Source of the DNA: Vreelandella andesensis
Lineage (GTDB): Bacteria; Pseudomonadota; Gammaproteobacteria; Pseudomonadales; Halomonadaceae
Length of the DNA: 64,000 nt
Assembly (NCBI RefSeq): GCF_003989795.1
Contig: NZ_RZHG01000010.1
Coordinates: 87-64,086 of the forward strand
Direction of reading: 5' to 3'
Below the pieces are notes generated by a model, which saw only the letters and a program-made list of their open reading frames with translations, had not been told where the DNA came from and did no database searches. Below, piece by piece: positions 8,072 to 17,741 of the stretch. The translations under genes were made by a program, and so were the position numbers. Each line of letters starts with the position of its first letter. Positions within the stretch are counted from its first letter, which is position 1.

Positions 8072-9565
8072 GTGCCCACGTTAAGTACTTCCTCGCTACG
8101 CCCCCTTTATACGGCAGCTCAAGTGCGTGAGCTTGATCGGCGGACGATTGCTGGCGGCATTGAAAGTTTTGCCTTAATGCAGCGTGCGGCCTCTAGTGCA
8201 TGGCATAGCTTCCGCTCCCGCTGGCCGCAAGCACGAAGTGTAACGGTGCTATGCGGCAGCGGTAATAACGGCGGTGATGGTCACGTGCTCGCGGCGTTGG
8301 CCATGCAGTCTGGGCTTAAAGTGCAGCGTATCTCACTTAGGCCCTTAGACGCGTTGACGGGGGATGTTGCGCGTGCGGCTGAGCTAGCGTCGGCAGCGGG
8401 CGTTGGCCTGGATGAGTGGCAGCCAAACACCACGCTGGTTGGCGAGGTAATCGTTGATGCTTTGCTGGGTACCGGGTTGTCAGGTGATGTTACCGGAGAA
8501 ATAAAGCAGCTGATGGAGGCGATTAATGCGTCGCATCAGCCTGTGTTAGCGCTGGATATTCCCTCTGGGATCTCAGCTGATACAGGAGCTGTCATGGGGC
8601 TAGCCGTTGATGCTGCCTGCACAGTGACGTTTATAGGCGATAAAATTGGCCTTCATACTGGTGACGCGCCTGCGTATACCGGTGAAATTGACTTTCGTCC
8701 GCTGGGTGTTAAGGCGCAGGCATTTTTTGATATACCGCCAAGCGCATGGCGTTTGGACGATGGCCTTCTTGAGGAGTTTTTTGCGCCGCGCTCTCGCATT
8801 AGCCATAAAGGAGAGCTGGGGCATGTAGTGGTAATGGGGGGCGCGCCGGGGTTTGGTGGAGCGGCATTGCTTGCTTCTCAAGCGGCCGCCCGCTTAGGTG
8901 CCGGTAAAGTTAGCTTGGCAACGGCCGCCGAGCATGTGACTGCAAGTTTGATGCGCTGCCCTGAAGTAATGGCTCATGGTCTTCGCGGAGGTGCCGATGC
9001 AGGCCAGCTAACTTCCCAGGCGGATGTGATTGTCGTTGGGCCGGGGTTGGGGCAGGGGGCTTGGGGACAGGCGATATTGCAGAGCGCTTTGCAAACAGAT
9101 GTGCCACTTATTGTTGATGCGGATGCGCTAAACCTATTAGCCAGTCGCTGGCCCGATGTACGTCGTGATAATTGGGTATTAACTCCTCACCCAGGTGAGG
9201 CAGCTCGGTTGTTGGGCTGCTCAGTTGCGGATATTCAAGCTGACCGCCCGGCGGCAGCCCGAGCCTTGCAGCGGGCGCGCGGCGGCGTGGTGATTTTAAA
9301 GGGTGCGGGTAGTTTAGTGGCTGGCCCTAGCGGGTTGGTTATATGCCCTTATGGCAACCCCGGCATGGCCAGTGGTGGTATGGGTGATGTGCTTAGCGGC
9401 ATGCTAGGCACGCTGGTGGCTCAGAGCGACAATATAGAGCGTGGCGCATGGCTTGGGGTAATGGTGCATGCTCAGGCAGGCGATGAAGCGGCTAAAACAA
9501 CGGGTGAACGTGGCCTGCTGGCAAGTGATCTGGCATCCTATGCACGAGTCTTAATTAACCCGTGA
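8072..9565 (+). CDS. nnr: Bifunctional NAD(P)H-hydrate epimerase / ADP-dependent dehydratase
   Basis: This two-domain enzyme repairs hydrated NAD(P)H. The N-terminal YjeF_N half epimerises NAD(P)HX and shows GSGNNGGDG near residues 61-69. The C-terminal ribokinase-like half dehydrates the S form using ADP and shows VVVGPGLGQG and GNPGMASGGMGDVLSG (about 428-443). The GTG start at 8072 follows AAGGAGAG. Its TGA overlaps the GTG start of tsaE (GTGA), so the two are translationally coupled. It is the first gene of the nnr-to-hflC run. Identification is secure. Confidence 0.95.
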   Translation: MPTLSTSSLRPLYTAAQVRELDRRTIAGGIESFALMQRAASSAWHSFRSRWPQARSVTVLCGSGNNGGDGHVLAALAMQSGLKVQRISLRPLDALTGDVARAAELASAAGVGLDEWQPNTTLVGEVIVDALLGTGLSGDVTGEIKQLMEAINASHQPVLALDIPSGISADTGAVMGLAVDAACTVTFIGDKIGLHTGDAPAYTGEIDFRPLGVKAQAFFDIPPSAWRLDDGLLEEFFAPRSRISHKGELGHVVVMGGAPGFGGAALLASQAAARLGAGKVSLATAAEHVTASLMRCPEVMAHGLRGGADAGQLTSQADVIVVGPGLGQGAWGQAILQSALQTDVPLIVDADALNLLASRWPDVRRDNWVLTPHPGEAARLLGCSVADIQADRPAAARALQRARGGVVILKGAGSLVAGPSGLVICPYGNPGMASGGMGDVLSGMLGTLVAQSDNIERGAWLGVMVHAQAGDEAAKTTGERGLLASDLASYARVLINP

Positions 9566-10074
9566 AGGCGGCCTACATGCAAGTGCAATTGAATGATGAA
9601 ATGGCCCACGTTGCCTTCGGTGAGGCATTGGGGCAAGCGCTGCAAGGTCACGGGCGTGTTTATTTAGAGGGCGACTTAGGCGCAGGAAAGACAACATTAA
9701 CCCGCGGCATATTGCGAGCCTACGGCTATCAAGGGGCGGTTAAAAGCCCTACTTACACGTTGGTAGAGCCCTATGAGCTGGGAGCGCAGCGAATTTATCA
9801 TTTAGATCTGTATCGCTTAGCAGACCCAGAAGAGCTTGAGTTTATCGGCGGGCGAGATGTGCTTGCCGATGAAGCACTCTGTTTAATTGAGTGGCCGAGC
9901 CGAGGAGAAGGTTGGCTCCCCGCCCCTGATTTGCGAGTGGCGCTGGAAGTGATGGATTCTGGGCGTTTGGTTACGCTAAGCGCAGAAACGGACTTGGGTG
10001 AACGGGTGATCAGCGAGATGGTGAGTAAGTGTGGCAGTGAACAGCTTGAAAGTGGTGTCATTCAATGGCTATAA
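9562..10074 (+). CDS. tsaE: tRNA threonylcarbamoyladenosine biosynthesis ATPase TsaE
   Basis: TsaE works with TsaB and TsaD in forming t6A37 on ANN-decoding tRNAs. The P-loop GDLGAGKTT is at about residues 37-45, and the SPTYTLVEPYE and HLDLYRL segments typical of the family follow. The 170-residue form uses the GTG that overlaps the nnr stop; an ATG at 9577 would give 165 residues. Its last 10 bases overlap the start of amiB. The nnr-tsaE-amiB-mutL-miaA-hfq order is widely conserved in gammaproteobacteria. Confidence 0.95.
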   Translation: MKAAYMQVQLNDEMAHVAFGEALGQALQGHGRVYLEGDLGAGKTTLTRGILRAYGYQGAVKSPTYTLVEPYELGAQRIYHLDLYRLADPEELEFIGGRDVLADEALCLIEWPSRGEGWLPAPDLRVALEVMDSGRLVTLSAETDLGERVISEMVSKCGSEQLESGVIQWL

Positions 10075-11582
10075 AAAGCGCACTAAACTACCTGGCACGC
10101 AACGTGTCCCTTGGCTGTGTTCTTGTGGTGGCTAGCGCTTCATCTCTGCAGGCGGCGACGGTAGAGAGTATGCGGCTATGGTCAGCTCCAGATCATGCGC
10201 GTTTGGTGTTTGATCTTACGGCAGCTGCGAACGCGAATGTGTTTTCACTTGAGAACCCGTCGCGGTTGGTGATTGACCTTGATGAAAGTCACTTAGATAC
10301 CGATGTGTCTACGCTACCGCTGGACGGTAGTGCCATAGTTGAAGTGCGAACAGGTATTAGAGACGGCGGTGGTCTTCGCGTTGTTCTAGAGCTGAATCGT
10401 GAAATATCTCCGCGTCATTTTTCATTGCCGCCAAACGATCAGTATGGCCATCGTTTGGTTGTCGATCTTGAGTACCCGGGCGAAAGTGCGGTTGAAAACC
10501 CTATTGATCCCATCGAAGCGATGATTCGTGATCAAGAGATACTCGCTCAACGGGCAAACACGCAGGCCCAAGCTCAGGCTCAGGTACAGGCAGAAGTCCC
10601 GTCTCAGCCTCAAGAGCAGGTGGCCTACGAGGCACCACCGCCTCAGCCGCAGCGACCTGTCGAGGTTCAGCCCGCCCAACCGCATCCGCAGCGAGATATT
10701 ATTATCGCGATTGATGCAGGGCATGGTGGGGAAGACCCAGGCGCGATTGGACCAGCAGGAACTCGAGAAAAAGACGTTGTATTGGAAATTTCTCGACGCT
10801 TGGCGGCAGAGGTAAATGGTACCCATGGCTTTAAAGCAATACTCATCAGGGATGGTGATTACTATTTGGGCCTTCGCCAGCGTACCCAGCTAGCTCGGGA
10901 TCAGAAGGCTGATTTTTTTGTATCGATACATGCGGATGCCTTTACGAGTCCGAGGCCCCAGGGAAGCTCTGTTTATGCGCTTTCCCAGCGAGGTGCAACG
11001 TCTGAAACGGCCCAATGGCTTGCGGATAGCGAAAATCGCTCTGACCTGATTGGCGGCGTCGATGGCAACCTTTCCCTGCGCGACAAAGATCAAGTGCTGC
11101 GAGGTGTGTTGCTAGACCTCACGATGACGGCAACATTGAACGATTCGTTGTCTATCGGAGGGCAAGTGCTGGATCAATTAGGTCGCATCAATCGCCTTCA
11201 TAAATCTCGCGTTGAGCAGGCTGGCTTTATGGTGCTGAAATCGCCGGATATTCCGTCACTACTTATTGAAGTTGGCTTTATCTCTAACCCTGATGAAGAG
11301 CGCCGCCTGCGCGACCCGGTTCATCAGCGTGGGTTGTCAGCGGCCATCTTTAACGGGTTGCGTGATCACTTTGAACGTAATCCGCCGCCAGCGAGCCTAT
11401 TGGCCTGGCAGCGCGATAATCAGCGTCGCCCGAGCGGTAACGAATACCGTATCCAGTCGGGTGATACGCTGTCAGCTATTGCAGTACGCCATGGCGTGCC
11501 GGTGAACCAGCTTAAGCAAGCCAATGACATTAACGGTGACGTTATCCGAGTCGGTCAGGTGCTACGCATTCCACGTTCATGA
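10065..11582 (+). CDS. amiB: N-acetylmuramoyl-L-alanine amidase (AmiB-type, AMIN and LysM)
   Basis: This periplasmic zinc amidase cuts septal peptidoglycan during daughter cell separation. The order is: signal peptide ending near SSLQA (about residue 30), AMIN domain to about 135, a Gln/Pro-rich linker (about 160-215), then the Amidase_3 catalytic domain with IAIDAGHGGEDPGAIG and REKDVVLEIS carrying zinc ligands. A single C-terminal LysM domain (YRIQSGDTLSAIA to LRIP) binds the wall. In E. coli such amidases are activated by EnvC or NlpD; neither is in the window. The 505-residue length fits the Pseudomonas-type enzyme. Confidence 0.95.
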   Translation: MAIKSALNYLARNVSLGCVLVVASASSLQAATVESMRLWSAPDHARLVFDLTAAANANVFSLENPSRLVIDLDESHLDTDVSTLPLDGSAIVEVRTGIRDGGGLRVVLELNREISPRHFSLPPNDQYGHRLVVDLEYPGESAVENPIDPIEAMIRDQEILAQRANTQAQAQAQVQAEVPSQPQEQVAYEAPPPQPQRPVEVQPAQPHPQRDIIIAIDAGHGGEDPGAIGPAGTREKDVVLEISRRLAAEVNGTHGFKAILIRDGDYYLGLRQRTQLARDQKADFFVSIHADAFTSPRPQGSSVYALSQRGATSETAQWLADSENRSDLIGGVDGNLSLRDKDQVLRGVLLDLTMTATLNDSLSIGGQVLDQLGRINRLHKSRVEQAGFMVLKSPDIPSLLIEVGFISNPDEERRLRDPVHQRGLSAAIFNGLRDHFERNPPPASLLAWQRDNQRRPSGNEYRIQSGDTLSAIAVRHGVPVNQLKQANDINGDVIRVGQVLRIPRS

Positions 11583-11604
11583 TCATAAGTTTCAGAGGTG
11601 ACGG

Positions 11605-13545
11605 TTGTCTGAATTGATCTCTTCGCCAGCGCGTATTCATGTGCTTGACCCCCGGTTGGCGAACCAAATCGCCGCGGGGGAAGTTGTCGAGCGCCCTTCA
11701 TCAGTGACCAAGGAGTTAATTGAGAACGCCATTGATGCTGGCAGTCAGCGAATTGAAATAGAGATAGAGCAAGGCGGTGCTAGGCTGATTAAAGTGCGGG
11801 ATGATGGTATTGGCATTGGCGAACACGATCTGCCTTTGGCTCTTGCGCGCCACGCGACCAGTAAAATCAATAGCCTCGAAGATTTAGAAGGCGTGAGTTC
11901 ACTGGGGTTTCGTGGCGAAGCATTGGCCTCGATTAGTTCTGTCTCCCGACTGGAGCTCATCTCTAATGCTGAAGAAGACCCTCGCCAAGGATGGAGAGTG
12001 GTTGCCGAGGGGCGGGGTATGGACGCGCGGGTAACGCCTGCGCCACACCCCCGCGGTACCAGTGTCGCAGTGCGGGATCTGTTTTTTAATACCCCTGCGC
12101 GGCGCAAATTTTTACGCACCGAAAAAACAGAGTTTGCCCATGTCGAAGAGGCTTTTCGCCGCCAGGCCTTGTCACGTTACGACATAGCCTGGGTGCTTCG
12201 ACATAACCAGAAAGTGGTTCATCAATTACCACCAGGTGTGACGCCAGCTGCACGCGAGCGGCGCATCGCTTCTCTGTTGGGTAAAAACTTTATTGAGCAT
12301 GCCCGCTACATTGAGCGAGAGGCGGGTGGGTTGCGTATCAGTGGTTGGGTCGGCTTGCCCACGCATTCACGCTCCCAGGCGGATCAGCAATACTTTTTTG
12401 TTAATGGTCGCGTCGTTCGCGACCGTTTAGTGGCTCATGCCGTTCGTCAGGCTTATCGGGACGTGTTGTATAACGGTCGCCACCCAGTGTTTGTGCTTTA
12501 CCTGGAGCTCGACCCAGATGTTGTCGACGTCAACGTACACCCCACCAAGCATGAAGTACGGTTTCGTGATGGACGCATGGTGCATGACTTTCTTTACTCT
12601 AGCTTGCACCACTGTCTCGCTTCTTCTAAGCCTGATGAAGTAGCGCAGAGCACGTCTCATGAGCATGAAGGTGGTGCAGCCGGCGACACAGCTGATGCCA
12701 CGGGCAATGCCGGTGAGGCCGAGGTACAAACGCCAGCGCCTCGCTGGCAACAGCAGGGCATGGCACTATCTGAATCCCCCGAGCGTCATCCTGGGGCAGA
12801 GCGAGTTCGTCGCTTTATGCAGGGCTACCAAGCGCTGCACCCAGATCATGAAGAATCACTGTTAACGCCGCAGCCGAGTGCGCCAAGCATCAGCGCATCA
12901 AAAGCAACAGAAGTGCGCGAAGCGCCGCTGGCAATGCCCGAGTATGATGCGACCACGGCGCCTCCGCTGGGCTTTGCGCTAGGGCAATTGCACGGTGTTT
13001 ATATTTTGGCGCAAAACGCGCAGGGGTTGGTGCTGGTCGACATGCACGCCGCTCACGAGCGAATAGTTTATGAACGCATGAAAAATCAATTGGCTGCAGC
13101 GAATGGGATTGATACGCAACCGTTGCTGGTGCCCGTCTCCCTAGCGGCAAGCCGCGCTGAAGTGGCAACAGCGGAAAGCGAGCGCGACGCGATTTTAAAG
13201 CTTGGCGTTGAGCTAGATGTGGCGGGCCCTGAAACGTTGCTAGTGCGACAATTGCCAGCGCTCCTAGCCCAGGCAGATCCAGACGCTCTGATACGTCAAA
13301 TGCTTGAAGAGCTGTCACGGTTCGGGCGAACCCACCAGGTAGAAGCGCGTATTCATGAGCTGCTATCGACCATGGCGTGCCATGGTAGTGTCCGAGCAAA
13401 TAGGCGCTTAACCATTGATGAAATGAATGCCCTGCTGCGAGATATGGAGCGGACAGAGCGAAGCGATCAGTGCAACCATGGCCGCCCAACCTGGACGCAA
13501 ATGAGCATGAAGGCACTCGACCGCTTGTTCTTGCGTGGTCAATAG
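11605..13545 (+). CDS. mutL: DNA mismatch repair protein MutL with endonuclease motif
   Basis: MutL links MutS mismatch recognition to strand removal. The GHKL ATPase motifs [17 protein letters not shown] and [10 protein letters not shown] are in the N-terminal third. After a variable linker, the C-terminal domain shows [12 protein letters not shown], the DxHA(x2)E(x4)E metal-binding motif of endonuclease-active MutL, plus ACHGSVRA and CNHGRPTW, the other metal-site segments. This suggests MutH-independent repair, as in Pseudomonas. The start is TTG at 11605 with AGAGGTGAC upstream. The stop lies in a 15-bp tandem duplication (13537-13566). The 646-residue length is normal. Confidence 0.96.
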   Translation: MSELISSPARIHVLDPRLANQIAAGEVVERPSSVTKELIENAIDAGSQRIEIEIEQGGARLIKVRDDGIGIGEHDLPLALARHATSKINSLEDLEGVSSLGFRGEALASISSVSRLELISNAEEDPRQGWRVVAEGRGMDARVTPAPHPRGTSVAVRDLFFNTPARRKFLRTEKTEFAHVEEAFRRQALSRYDIAWVLRHNQKVVHQLPPGVTPAARERRIASLLGKNFIEHARYIEREAGGLRISGWVGLPTHSRSQADQQYFFVNGRVVRDRLVAHAVRQAYRDVLYNGRHPVFVLYLELDPDVVDVNVHPTKHEVRFRDGRMVHDFLYSSLHHCLASSKPDEVAQSTSHEHEGGAAGDTADATGNAGEAEVQTPAPRWQQQGMALSESPERHPGAERVRRFMQGYQALHPDHEESLLTPQPSAPSISASKATEVREAPLAMPEYDATTAPPLGFALGQLHGVYILAQNAQGLVLVDMHAAHERIVYERMKNQLAAANGIDTQPLLVPVSLAASRAEVATAESERDAILKLGVELDVAGPETLLVRQLPALLAQADPDALIRQMLEELSRFGRTHQVEARIHELLSTMACHGSVRANRRLTIDEMNALLRDMERTERSDQCNHGRPTWTQMSMKALDRLFLRGQ

Positions 13546-13566
13546 CTGCGCGGTCAATAGCTGCGC
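13537..13566 (+). repeat. 15-bp tandem duplication across the mutL stop codon
   Basis: GGTCAATAGCTGCGC is present twice without a gap (13537-13551 and 13552-13566), followed by a further GGTC. The first copy contains the mutL TAG stop (13543-13545). The second copy is non-coding. Confidence 0.9.
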
Positions 13567-13606
13567 GGTCTGTTAGTAAAAATAACGAAGGGAGTGCTGA
13601 GAACAG

Positions 13607-14545
13607 ATGGTTGACACACGCCCCTGGGCGATCTTTTTAATGGGACCTACAGCAGCCGGTAAAACAGACACGGCGATGGCCCTTCATGAACGGCTAGGGC
13701 ATGAGTTGATTAGCGTAGATTCCGCGATGGTATATCGCGGAATGGATATTGGTAGTGCCAAACCAAGTGCTGCGGAGCTTGCACGTGCACCGCATCGGCT
13801 TATTGATATTCGCGATCCGTCTGAGCCGTATTCGGCGGCTGATTTTCGTGAAGATGCGCTGCATGAGATGCGGCAAATCAGCGCGGCAGGCGGCGTGCCA
13901 TTATTGGTCGGTGGGACGATGCTCTATTTCAAGCGTCTGGCAGAAGGCGTTGCTAACTTGCCTGCTGCCGATGCCACCGTACGCCAGCAGTTGGAAGCTA
14001 TTAAGCAGAATGAAGGGTTAGCTGCGCTGCATCGAATGTTGGCTGAGGTAGATAGTGTTTCAGCGCAACGAATTCATCCCAATGATCCACAGCGCTTGAT
14101 GCGTGCGCTTGAAGTGTATTATGTAAGTGGGCGTCCTATGAGCGAGCTATGGGCGGAACAGCAGCCTGAAATCTTTCCCTGGCGTGTGATGTCGATAGCG
14201 TTAGCACCAAGTGATCGCCAATGGCTACACAGCCGCATTGCTTTGCGCTTTAAAACAATGTTGGCTGAGGGCTTGATAGATGAAGTTGCCGCCCTCAAAA
14301 AACGTCCTGATATTCATTTTGACTTGCCAGCGATGAAGAGTGTTGGCTATCGTCAAGTATGGGAATATTTAGACAGTAAATACGACGAAAATGAATTAAT
14401 TGAGCGTGGCGTGATAGCAACTCGGCAGCTCGCTAAGCGACAGCTTACGTGGCTAAGGAGTTGGCCATCGCTTATGTGGGTAGATTCGCAGCAGCCCGAC
14501 GTGTTGGATAAGGTGCTGAAATTCGTGCGTGAAAGCAGTGCTTAG
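13607..14545 (+). CDS. miaA: tRNA dimethylallyltransferase MiaA
   Basis: MiaA adds the isopentenyl group to A37 of tRNAs reading UNN codons. The P-loop GPTAAGKTD is at about residues 13-21, followed by the conserved [16 protein letters not shown] segment that binds substrate. The [18 protein letters not shown] stretch is also typical. The 312-residue length is normal. It lies between mutL and hfq in the conserved operon order. The purine-rich stretch GAAGGGAG is about 13 bases upstream of the ATG, a somewhat long spacing. Identification is secure. Confidence 0.96.
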   Translation: MVDTRPWAIFLMGPTAAGKTDTAMALHERLGHELISVDSAMVYRGMDIGSAKPSAAELARAPHRLIDIRDPSEPYSAADFREDALHEMRQISAAGGVPLLVGGTMLYFKRLAEGVANLPAADATVRQQLEAIKQNEGLAALHRMLAEVDSVSAQRIHPNDPQRLMRALEVYYVSGRPMSELWAEQQPEIFPWRVMSIALAPSDRQWLHSRIALRFKTMLAEGLIDEVAALKKRPDIHFDLPAMKSVGYRQVWEYLDSKYDENELIERGVIATRQLAKRQLTWLRSWPSLMWVDSQQPDVLDKVLKFVRESSA

Positions 14546-14696
14546 CGTAAGATAGTTAGTTCGTAAGCAAGTGTTTTCGAGTGGCTGGCTGGCTCTTTTG
14601 ACAGCCCCAGGCCTTTCGGGCAACAAGATTGCGGCGCAGCACCAGTAGGGCGCGCCATTTATAACCAACCCCAACGACAGTTTTAGGGAGAGCAAC

Positions 14697-14945
14697 ATGT
14701 CCAAAGGGCAGTCCCTTCAAGACCCGTACCTGAACATTTTGCGCAAGGAGCGCATTCCGGTCTCTATTTTTCTGGTTAACGGCATTAAATTGCAGGGCCA
14801 GATTGAATCATTTGACCAGTTTGTCATTCTATTGCGCAATACCGTCAGTCAGATGGTTTATAAACACGCTATTTCTACGGTAGTGCCTTCGCGCAACGTG
14901 CGCTTGCCGGTACAAGATCCAGCCGCGCCTGACGCGGACATCTAA
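14697..14945 (+). CDS. hfq: RNA chaperone Hfq
   Basis: Hfq forms a hexameric ring that pairs small RNAs with mRNAs. The protein has 82 residues. The Sm1 region runs through [19 protein letters not shown] and the Sm2 motif is YKHAIST; proximal-face residues QSLQDPYLN are present near the N-terminus. The C-terminal tail is short, as in Pseudomonas and unlike E. coli. AGGGAGAG lies just upstream of the ATG. The 151-base gap after miaA holds no gene and may contain a promoter, but I saw no convincing -35/-10 pair. Confidence 0.97.
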   Translation: MSKGQSLQDPYLNILRKERIPVSIFLVNGIKLQGQIESFDQFVILLRNTVSQMVYKHAISTVVPSRNVRLPVQDPAAPDADI

Positions 14946-14985
14946 CACCGCTGGATAGATAGCTAGAGAGTCCACGAGGTATTGA

Positions 14986-16296
14986 TTGTTTTTTGAGCGC
15001 CCAGATGCCGGTGAAACGGCAGTTCTTGTTCACGTCGATTTTCATGACGAGCAAGCACGTGAAGACCCGGGTGAGTTCTTAGAGCTCGTGCGCTCTGCTG
15101 GCGCAGAGCCCGCGACATTACTCACCGCTAGCCGACAGCGTCCTGATTCCCGAACGTTTATCGGGTCAGGCAAGTTGGAGGAGTTGCGAGCATTGCTCGC
15201 GGCTCACCAAGCAGAACTGGTGATCTTCAACCACAGCTTAAGTCCCTCCCAAGAGCGCAATCTTGAGCATGAACTCAAGTGTCGAGTCCTTGACCGCACT
15301 GGTTTAATACTCGATATCTTCGCGCAACGGGCACGCACCCATGAGGGTAAGTTGCAGGTGGAGCTTGCCCAGCTTGAATATATGTCCACTCGTCTAGTAC
15401 GCGGTTGGACCCACTTAGAACGCCAAAAGGGTGGCATCGGTTTACGCGGCCCTGGCGAAACGCAGCTAGAAACCGACCGTCGTTTGTTACGCGGGCGCAT
15501 CAAGTCTATTCATAAGCGGCTGGATAAAGTACGCAGCCAACGTGATCAAAACCGTCGCGCTCGCTCGCGGGCTGAAATCCATAGCGTTTCATTAGTTGGC
15601 TACACCAATGCTGGTAAATCGACGCTGTTTAATGCGCTTACCAATGCCAAGGTTTATGCGGCTGACCAGCTATTTGCCACGCTTGACCCCACACTTCGTC
15701 GTCTTGAAATTGAAGACGTTGGCCCTGTTGTTATAGCCGATACGGTAGGCTTTATTCGCCATTTGCCACACAAATTGGTTGAAGCTTTCCGGGCGACGCT
15801 TCAGGAGGCCGCAGAAGCATCTCTACTGGTACATGTAATTGATGCTGCTGACCCTGATCGTGATGTTAACGTCGAACAAGTTGATCGTGTGCTTAAAGAG
15901 ATAGGCGCTGATAGCGTGCCGGTTCTCAAAGTCATGAATAAAATCGACCGGTTAGACAGTGCGCCGCGCATTGAGCGCGACGGCCAGGGTGTGCCTGATG
16001 TTGTGTGGCTTTCTGCTCAACAGGGGCAGGGTCTTGATTTGCTTCATGAGGCGCTAACCGAGCGTTTAGCAAATGATGTTATCGGCTTTTCACTTACCCT
16101 ATTTCCGGAACAGGGTAAACTTCGTGCTGGCCTGCATGAGTTGAATGCTGTTCGTAACGAATACTTTGATGAGCAAGGGCAGTCTGTTTTAGACGTGCGT
16201 TTGCCCAGACGCGACTTTAACCAGTTGATGGCTCAGCTTGGTGAGCGTGCCAATACCTACTTGCCTGTTGCATTACGCGAAATTGACGAATGGTAA
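14986..16296 (+). CDS. hflX: Ribosome-rescue GTPase HflX
   Basis: HflX binds the 50S subunit and splits stalled ribosomes, notably under heat stress. The N-terminal HflX domain with the glycine-rich segment GGIGLRGPGETQLETDRR is followed by the GTPase domain, with G1 GYTNAGKST near residue 205, G3 DTVGF and G4 NKID. The start is TTG at 14986 after CGAGGT; no ATG is nearby in frame. The 436-residue length is normal. It follows hfq by 40 bases and precedes hflKC, the standard order. Identification is secure. Confidence 0.96.
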   Translation: MFFERPDAGETAVLVHVDFHDEQAREDPGEFLELVRSAGAEPATLLTASRQRPDSRTFIGSGKLEELRALLAAHQAELVIFNHSLSPSQERNLEHELKCRVLDRTGLILDIFAQRARTHEGKLQVELAQLEYMSTRLVRGWTHLERQKGGIGLRGPGETQLETDRRLLRGRIKSIHKRLDKVRSQRDQNRRARSRAEIHSVSLVGYTNAGKSTLFNALTNAKVYAADQLFATLDPTLRRLEIEDVGPVVIADTVGFIRHLPHKLVEAFRATLQEAAEASLLVHVIDAADPDRDVNVEQVDRVLKEIGADSVPVLKVMNKIDRLDSAPRIERDGQGVPDVVWLSAQQGQGLDLLHEALTERLANDVIGFSLTLFPEQGKLRAGLHELNAVRNEYFDEQGQSVLDVRLPRRDFNQLMAQLGERANTYLPVALREIDEW

Positions 16297-16460
16297 CCAA
16301 TCGGACGCCGTGCGCATGTAGATCTGAGTATATGTAAGCCTAGATGTGTGTAACGTTCGGTAGAAGTATGGTACAAGATTTATATAGCAACAATATTAAA
16401 AGCACCGGCCTTGCTAACGGCAAGTCTAAGTGCAGGTGAACACCTTAGTGGAGAAGAAGT

Positions 16461-17741
16461 ATGGCCTGGAATGAGCCCGGTGGTGGCAACCAGCACGACC
16501 CCTGGAGCGGTGGTGGCCGACGTGGTAACAACGACGGTGATCGCGGCGGAAATAATGGTGGAGGCAACAATGGTGGAGGTAACAATGGTGGCAAGAATCA
16601 AGGTCCTCCCGATCTCGACGAAGCACTAAAGAAATTCCAAGACAAGTTAAACGGAATGCTTGGTGGTGGTAGCAAAAAAGGCAATGGCGGTAACGGGAGT
16701 GGTAAAAGCGGCGGTGGTAAACCGCGTAACTCTTTTGCGCTTCCGGGGCTGCTTGTTATTGTTGCTTTAGCCATTTGGGCAGCGTCTGGTTTTTACTTGG
16801 TAGACCAGTCTGAACGCGGTGTTGTGCTGCGTTTTGGTGAGTATCAAGGCATCGTAGATCCTGGTCTACAGTGGAATCCACCGCTAATTGACGATGTTCG
16901 TATGGTGAATGTGACCCGTGTTAGGTCAGTTTCACAAACGCAGTCCATGCTGACGCGGGACGAAAACATTGTTGAAGTGGAAATTTCTGCTCAGTATCAA
17001 GTGGCCAACCCGCGAGACTTTGTATTGAACCTACGCGATCCCGAACTCTCTATCGAGAATGCGTTAGATTCAGCTTTACGTCACGTTGTTGGCGGCACTG
17101 ACATGATTGATATTTTAACCTCTGGTCGTGAGATTCTTGGTAGCTCTGTGTCAAGCCGACTCCAATCCTATTTGGATGCCTATGGTGCCGGTATTCGTCT
17201 ACAGACCATTAACATTGAGTCAACCTCAGCGCCAGCGCCGGTTATCGATGCGTTCGATGATGTTATTCGCGCCCGGGAAGATCGTCAGCGTACGATCAAC
17301 GAAGGCATGGCTTATGCCAATGCCATTATCCCAGCCGCACAAGGTCAAGCGCAGCGTGTAGTTGAGCAGGGCCAAGGTTATCGAGAATCGGTTGTTGCTG
17401 AAGCGCAAGGTCAGGCTAACCGTTTTAACTCGCTGTTAACTGAGTACCGCAACGCGCCAGATATTATGCGTGAGCGTATGTACTTGGATGCGATCGAAGA
17501 AGTCTTTGGCAATACCTCCAAAGTTTTACTGGATGTAAGCGAAAATGCTCCCTTGATGTACTTGCCGTTGGATCAAATACGCGGCGCAAGCTCGAATAGT
17601 GGAAACACTTCTTCCAGTAATACCACTAATAGCAGTAGCGGTGAGTCAATCGATCCGCGAGCGTTGGATTCAATGCGGGGAAACCAAGGTAGTTCCCCAT
17701 CCTCGTCATCCAGTAGTCCCATTCGCAGGGAGGGCCGCTAA
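16461..17741 (+). CDS. hflK: FtsH protease modulator HflK
   Basis: HflK and HflC form a large membrane complex that surrounds the FtsH protease and modulates its access to membrane substrates. The 426-residue protein has a long Gly/Asn-rich N-terminus, including in-frame GGGNN repeats encoded by 15-bp units near 16550-16595. One transmembrane segment follows at about residues 92-112, then the SPFH/band-7 domain. The C-terminal tail is Ser/Asn-rich. The 164-base gap after hflX holds no gene. The hflC ATG follows the hflK stop directly. Confidence 0.95.
   Translation: MAWNEPGGGNQHDPWSGGGRRGNNDGDRGGNNGGGNNGGGNNGGKNQGPPDLDEALKKFQDKLNGMLGGGSKKGNGGNGSGKSGGGKPRNSFALPGLLVIVALAIWAASGFYLVDQSERGVVLRFGEYQGIVDPGLQWNPPLIDDVRMVNVTRVRSVSQTQSMLTRDENIVEVEISAQYQVANPRDFVLNLRDPELSIENALDSALRHVVGGTDMIDILTSGREILGSSVSSRLQSYLDAYGAGIRLQTINIESTSAPAPVIDAFDDVIRAREDRQRTINEGMAYANAIIPAAQGQAQRVVEQGQGYRESVVAEAQGQANRFNSLLTEYRNAPDIMRERMYLDAIEEVFGNTSKVLLDVSENAPLMYLPLDQIRGASSNSGNTSSSNTTNSSSGESIDPRALDSMRGNQGSSPSSSSSSPIRREGR

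Noticed and set aside
12890..13516. Antisense open frame of 208 codons opposite mutL
   Set aside because: It lies wholly within a securely identified gene and shows no domain or ribosome binding site.
16547..16595. Gly/Asn repeats in hflK as an unusual expansion
   Set aside because: Long Gly/Asn-rich N-termini are normal for HflK, so this is not odd enough to list with the other duplications.
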